From NCBI RefSeq assembly GCF_035918155.1, contig NZ_CP109327.1, positions 7,564,001 to 7,628,000 of the forward strand: DNA of 64,000 nucleotides, given 5' to 3'. This DNA comes from Streptomyces sp. NBC_01591. Lineage in GTDB: Bacteria; Actinomycetota; Actinomycetes; Streptomycetales; Streptomycetaceae. The notes beneath the pieces are model-generated. The model saw only the letters and a list, made by a program, of their open reading frames with translations. It was not told the origin of the DNA and did no database searches. Positions 61,192-64,000 of the stretch are shown here, piece by piece; within the stretch, counting starts at the first letter, position 1; the number at the start of each line of letters is the position of its first letter. The translations under genes were made by a program, and so were the position numbers.

Positions 61192-61854
61192 TCAGGCCGT
61201 CGAGCCGCGCTCCTTGAGCATGTCCGCCATGAGCGCGATCTCCGGCTGCTGGCCCCGCACCATGCCCGCCGCCAGGTTCCTGATCACATCCGTGTCCGCC
61301 GAGTCGGCCGCGGCCGCGGCCATCTCCACGCCGGCCTGGTGGTGCGGGGTCATCAGCTTCAGGAACAGCACTTCGGCTTCCTTGCCCTTTGCCGCCCGCA
61401 GCGCGTCGAGCTCGGTGTCGGTCGCCATGCCGGGCATCAGCGAACCGTCGCCCCTCGGTGTGAAGGGATGATTCATCCACTTCATGGGCACGGCCGAGGA
61501 GGACTTCGCCCGACCCCACATCTCCAGCCAGCCGAGCATCATGCCGCGCTGATTGGCCTGCGTGTTGATGATGTCGTACGCGAGCCGGCGCACCGCCTCG
61601 TCGGACGTGCGGTCCCGGACGATGAACGACATCTCGACCGCCTGCTGATGGTGGATCGACATGTCGCGGGCGAACCCGACATCGACCGATGTGTCCGATG
61701 GTGCGGCCGCGGCGGAGGCGGAGTCCGCAGCGGAGGCCGAGCCCGCGGACGAGGACGGTCGTACGAGCATGAGCACGACCAGGCCCAGCGCCAGCAGCAG
61801 CACCACACCGCCGGCCAGCACCATCGGGCGCGAGGAGCGGGACGCGGACGTCAC
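61192..61854 (-). CDS. DUF305 exported protein
   Basis: A 220-residue membrane-anchored protein. One N-terminal membrane segment ('MVLAGGVVLLLALGLVVLML') is followed by a Ser/Ala-rich linker and a DUF305 domain with its two His-His motifs, 'DMSIHHQQAVEMS' and 'LMTPHHQAGVEMA', and Met-rich stretches. DUF305 folds as a ferritin-like bundle and is often found with copper-handling genes. The His/Met pattern suggests metal binding outside the cell. Its start overlaps the DUF3105 stop by 4 bp. Confidence 0.88.
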   Translation of the reverse strand: MTSASRSSRPMVLAGGVVLLLALGLVVLMLVRPSSSAGSASAADSASAAAAPSDTSVDVGFARDMSIHHQQAVEMSFIVRDRTSDEAVRRLAYDIINTQANQRGMMLGWLEMWGRAKSSSAVPMKWMNHPFTPRGDGSLMPGMATDTELDALRAAKGKEAEVLFLKLMTPHHQAGVEMAAAAADSADTDVIRNLAAGMVRGQQPEIALMADMLKERGSTA

Positions 61855-62501
61855 TGGGCGACCCCGCCCGTGCAGGCCGCGCCCGGCTCCGGGGTCTGCG
61901 GGCCCTGCACGTACTTGGTGAAGAACTGCCCGACGCGTGCGTCGGCGGCGCCGGTCACCGTCACCTGCTTGCCCCAGGCGCTGAGCATCAGCGGGGCGGC
62001 CTGGTCCTCGACCGGGCTCATCAGGGAGTAGGGCGTCGACTCGACCCGGTCACGGAGCTTCTGGATGTCGGCCGGCTTCGCCTTGCTCGTGTACGTGACC
62101 CAGACCGCGCCGTGCTCCAGGGAGTGGACGGCGTTCTCCTTCGGTATCGCCTTGGTGTAGACGTCGGTGTTGCAGTTCATCCAGATCGGGTTGTGATCGC
62201 CGCCGACCGGCGGGTTCATCGGGTAGTCGACCTTCGTCTGAACATGGTTCTGGGCGAGCTTGTCCCAGGTCTGCTCGCCCTTCACCGGCGAGGACTTGGC
62301 CTCGACCTCTGCCTTCTCCTTGCCGTCGGCGGCGGACATCAGATAGCCGCCGCCCGCGACGAGCGCGGCGACCACGGCGACGGACGCGGTGATGGTGATG
62401 ACGCGGCTGCGCCGCTCGCGGGCCCGCTCCTTGCGGCGGGCCTCCTCCAGCTTGGCGCGACGTGCGGAGGCAGGGGTGTTCTGCTGCTTGGCGGATGCCA
62501 T
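61851..62501 (-). CDS. DUF3105 membrane-anchored protein
   Basis: A 216-residue protein. A highly basic cytoplasmic start ('RRAKLEEARRKERARERRSR') is followed by one membrane segment and an extracytoplasmic DUF3105 domain with 'PPVGGDHNPIWMNCNTDVY' and 'AVHSLEHGAVWVTY', which supply conserved His and Cys residues. Function is not established; DUF3105 and DUF305 genes are neighbours in many actinobacteria. It lies in a three-gene run with the DUF305 gene and a small exported protein. Confidence 0.88.
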   Translation of the reverse strand: MASAKQQNTPASARRAKLEEARRKERARERRSRVITITASVAVVAALVAGGGYLMSAADGKEKAEVEAKSSPVKGEQTWDKLAQNHVQTKVDYPMNPPVGGDHNPIWMNCNTDVYTKAIPKENAVHSLEHGAVWVTYTSKAKPADIQKLRDRVESTPYSLMSPVEDQAAPLMLSAWGKQVTVTGAADARVGQFFTKYVQGPQTPEPGAACTGGVAQ

Positions 62502-62586
62502 GGAGAGTCCTTCGGTTCAACAGAGTTGATGGAGCGGAGGGCATGCGGAGTCCGTTCCTCGGTGTCCCGGGGAACGGGTCCTGCCT

Positions 62587-63009
62587 CTAGATCCGTTGAA
62601 CCTGCAGACGGAGATGGTCGACTTCCCGCACGGCGTCGTTGGACGGGCCGCGGATCGCGGCCGCGCCGGTCAGCGGGGCGACAGGAGCGGTCACGGTCGT
62701 GCCGGGAACGGCCGCGGGTGCGCTCTGGCCCGGCAGCACGACCGGGGTCGAGTGCTCGGAGGTTCCGTGGCAGGAGCTGCCCATGCCCCGGTCCTCGGGG
62801 GAGTCGACCACCACGATCCGCGCGAGTGCCTGGTGCGTGGGTGTGATGGTCCGGGCGACGGTCGCCGGCCGGGCGCCGGAGGCGTGCGCGGCGGGGGCTG
62901 TGATCGAGCAGCACGAGACCATGGCGAGCAGCACGACCAGCCAGCCGAGCACGGCCGACGCGCAGATGCCCTGCCTTCGTCGGTGTGTCCGTTCGTTCAG
63001 CCCGCTCAT
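62587..63009 (-). CDS. small exported protein, DUF6153-like
   Basis: A 140-residue protein with a membrane segment near the N-terminus ('AVLGWLVVLLAMVSCCSI'), a variable middle with 'GSSCHGTSEHST' and a final 'REVDHLRLQVQRI'. The C-terminal LQVxRI ending and the gene neighbourhood resemble DUF6153 proteins; this is a weak memory-based match. It is the first gene of the run ending with DUF305. The start at 63009 places the signal segment correctly. The gap of 85 bp to the next gene has no clear hairpin. Confidence 0.6.
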   Translation of the reverse strand: MSGLNERTHRRRQGICASAVLGWLVVLLAMVSCCSITAPAAHASGARPATVARTITPTHQALARIVVVDSPEDRGMGSSCHGTSEHSTPVVLPGQSAPAAVPGTTVTAPVAPLTGAAAIRGPSNDAVREVDHLRLQVQRI

Positions 63010-63073
63010 CCCGTCATCGTACGCGGTGTGTGAAGTTTCAATGAGGGGTGGATGGGGTGGATGCCGTACAAGT

Positions 63074-63111
63074 GGTGCCCCCTTGCACGATCGACCGTGC
63101 AAGGGGGCACC
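63074..63111 (-). terminator. perfect 16-bp hairpin
   Basis: Arms 63074-63089 and 63096-63111 are perfectly complementary over 16 bases with a six-base loop. It lies 22 bp after the stop of the minus-strand permease fragment, and so ends that transcript before the next gene. Confidence 0.85.
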
Positions 63112-63132
63112 CGGGTCTGCGGCAGCCGGTCC

Positions 63133-63545
63133 CTACGGGGCGGAGCCGACCTCGGACTTCACCGCGGGATTCGCCTCGGACTTCGTCTCGGGCTTCTCCT
63201 CCGGCTTTTCCTCGCTCGGGCCGAGTCGGCCGAAAACGGCCGCGAGGATCACCGCGGCCAGCGCCCCGGCAGCGACGCCGCTGCCGAAGATCGTGCGGGC
63301 CCGCACCGGCAGGCCCGCGTACATCTCCGGCGCGAGGACCGGCAGCAGACCGACACGGAGCGCCAGCGCGACCACGATGCCGTTGGTGCCGTGGCTGAGG
63401 TTCTCGCGGCTGAGCATGCCGAACCCCATCGTCGCGATCACCGCGTAGATGATCAGCCCCGCGGCGCCGACCACCGGCTCCGGAATGGCGGCGAGCAGCC
63501 GGGTGAGCGGCGTGATCAGAAGCGAGACCGGGGCGGAGGGCGAGA
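63133..63545 (-). pseudogene. nucleobase permease (uracil/xanthine type) C-terminal fragment
   Basis: About 137 codons read as the end of an NCS2-family nucleobase permease: 'LLITPLTRLLAAIPEPVVGA', then 'GLIIYAVIATMGFGMLSREN', 'VVALALRVGLLPVLAPEMYA' and 'TIFGSGVAAGALAAVILAAV', with a Glu/Lys/Pro-rich tail. The first two thirds, with the substrate site, are missing. Homology starts abruptly at about 63545, where the divergent cupin fragment begins. The natural stop and a strong terminator are intact. Confidence 0.75.
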
Positions 63546-63555
63546 GCGACGGCCG

Positions 63556-63931
63556 GATGCGCCCGCTGGTCCGGGGCCATCAACGGCTGCACGCCCTGGA
63601 GTTCACCGGTGCGCATGACTGGGGACGCGAGTTCCGGCACCGCAACGACGAGATTCTGTACGTGGCCGACGGCTCGGCGGAGGTCGAGGCGGACGGCAAC
63701 TTCTACCGTCTCGAACAGGGCGACACGCTCTACTGCGCGGGCGGCCTGGTGCACCGGTGGCGGCCCGTCGAACCGAACACCCGGGTCCTCGTCTTCGGTA
63801 TCGCCGACCACGTCCAGGCGACCGACGAGCAGGTGGGCCGACGGACCGGTCGCCCGACGGGCGGGTCGGCCGACCGGCGTGTGCGCCCGGTGCGAGAAGC
63901 GGCCTCGATGGGCTCCGTCCCCGTGCGATGA
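63556..63931 (+). pseudogene. cupin-domain regulator, C-terminal fragment
   Basis: About 125 codons show a cupin barrel: 'RLHALEFTGAHDWGREFRHR', then 'NDEILYVADGSAEVEADG', 'YRLEQGDTLYCAGGLVHRWR' and 'NTRVLVFGIADHV'. This is the usual C-terminal half of HTH-cupin regulators; the HTH half is absent. The frame is open into the permease fragment region, but coding similarity begins at about 63556. It lacks a proper start and is probably dead, though a cupin-only protein from a nearby start cannot be excluded. Confidence 0.65.
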
Positions 63932-63938
63932 TGCGCCC

Positions 63939-64000
63939 ATGCCGTACTTGGTGCCGCCCCACCTTCCTCCGGGTCGCCTCGCGGACTCCGCCCAACCGGC
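63939..64000 (+). CDS. start of a gene running off the window, GNAT-like
   Basis: The last 62 bases begin an open frame at ATG 63939, 'MPYLVPPHLPPGRLADSAQP'. The wording resembles the N-terminus of GNAT acetyltransferases common in Streptomyces, but only 20 residues are visible, so the call is tentative. It follows the cupin fragment by 7 bp. Confidence 0.4.
   Translation, partial: MPYLVPPHLPPGRLADSAQP

Overview
The window is high-GC actinobacterial DNA of Streptomyces type. Third codon positions are almost all G or C, GTG and TTG starts are common, and several genes are Streptomyces hallmarks: a WhiJ-type HTH/DUF397/ATPase trio, a class F sortase, paired PF04672-like methyltransferases, and a P450 pair resembling CYP157/CYP154. 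It carries about 50 intact genes, one tRNA and an unusual number of gene fragments. No rRNA, CRISPR array, intact insertion sequence or prophage was seen.

Layout. 0-3.1 kb: end of an ebo-type operon (eboE end, phosphodiesterase, Tat-exported sugar phosphate isomerase). 3.2-6.2 kb: degraded sucD and dehydrogenase scraps, tRNA-Leu(GAG), a small unknown gene and an RNA-repair fusion protein. 6.2-7.7 kb: amino-acid permease. 8.0-8.2 kb: sphingomyelinase fragment. 8.4-14.4 kb: ribose operon (LacI-type regulator, RbsA, RbsC-RbsB fusion, RbsK, RbsD) behind a tandem operator. 14.4-14.7 kb: a patchwork of a SUKH-like fragment, a sortase 3' end and a second rbsD 3' end. 14.9-16.7 kb: two coupled ATP-grasp ligases. 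16.6-20.4 kb: UvrD-like helicase and Ser/Thr kinase. 20.6-22.3 kb: ATPase, HTH-DUF5753 and DUF397 genes.

22.4-32.7 kb looks like a DNA modification and defence block. It holds a type I restriction operon hsdM-hsdS-hsdR, a one-gene HTH-methylase-specificity fusion, and a divergent DndB/DGQHR-like gene whose signature motif is altered. The last two are the best candidates for an undescribed system. 32.7-37.3 kb: frameshifted unknown gene, class F sortase, secreted protein and a two-component system. 37.4-38.0 kb: a second sphingomyelinase fragment that does not overlap the first in content.

38.1-45.8 kb: mycothiol-type isomerase family protein, EccA-like AAA+ ATPase, divergent STAND-like TPR protein with a damaged Walker A, a glycerophosphotransferase-like protein containing an exact 7-bp tandem repeat, and a GtrA protein. 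46.0-47.8 kb: two related SAM methyltransferases. 48.4-50.9 kb: coupled P450 pair, the first lacking the ExxR arginine. 51-56.7 kb: small proteins, a third P450, and a vWA protein with a secreted partner. 56.8-61.0 kb: xylose catabolism (xylB, xylA, ROK regulator) with paired candidate operator sites. 61.2-63.0 kb: DUF305/DUF3105/small exported protein operon. 63.1-63.9 kb: a nucleobase permease and a cupin regulator, each missing its 5' end and lying back to back, then the start of a further gene.

Two sugar pathways (ribose, xylose) sit beside their own regulators. The defence block and the gene scraps point to repeated rearrangement. All functional calls come from reading motifs and remembered family patterns; no searches were run.
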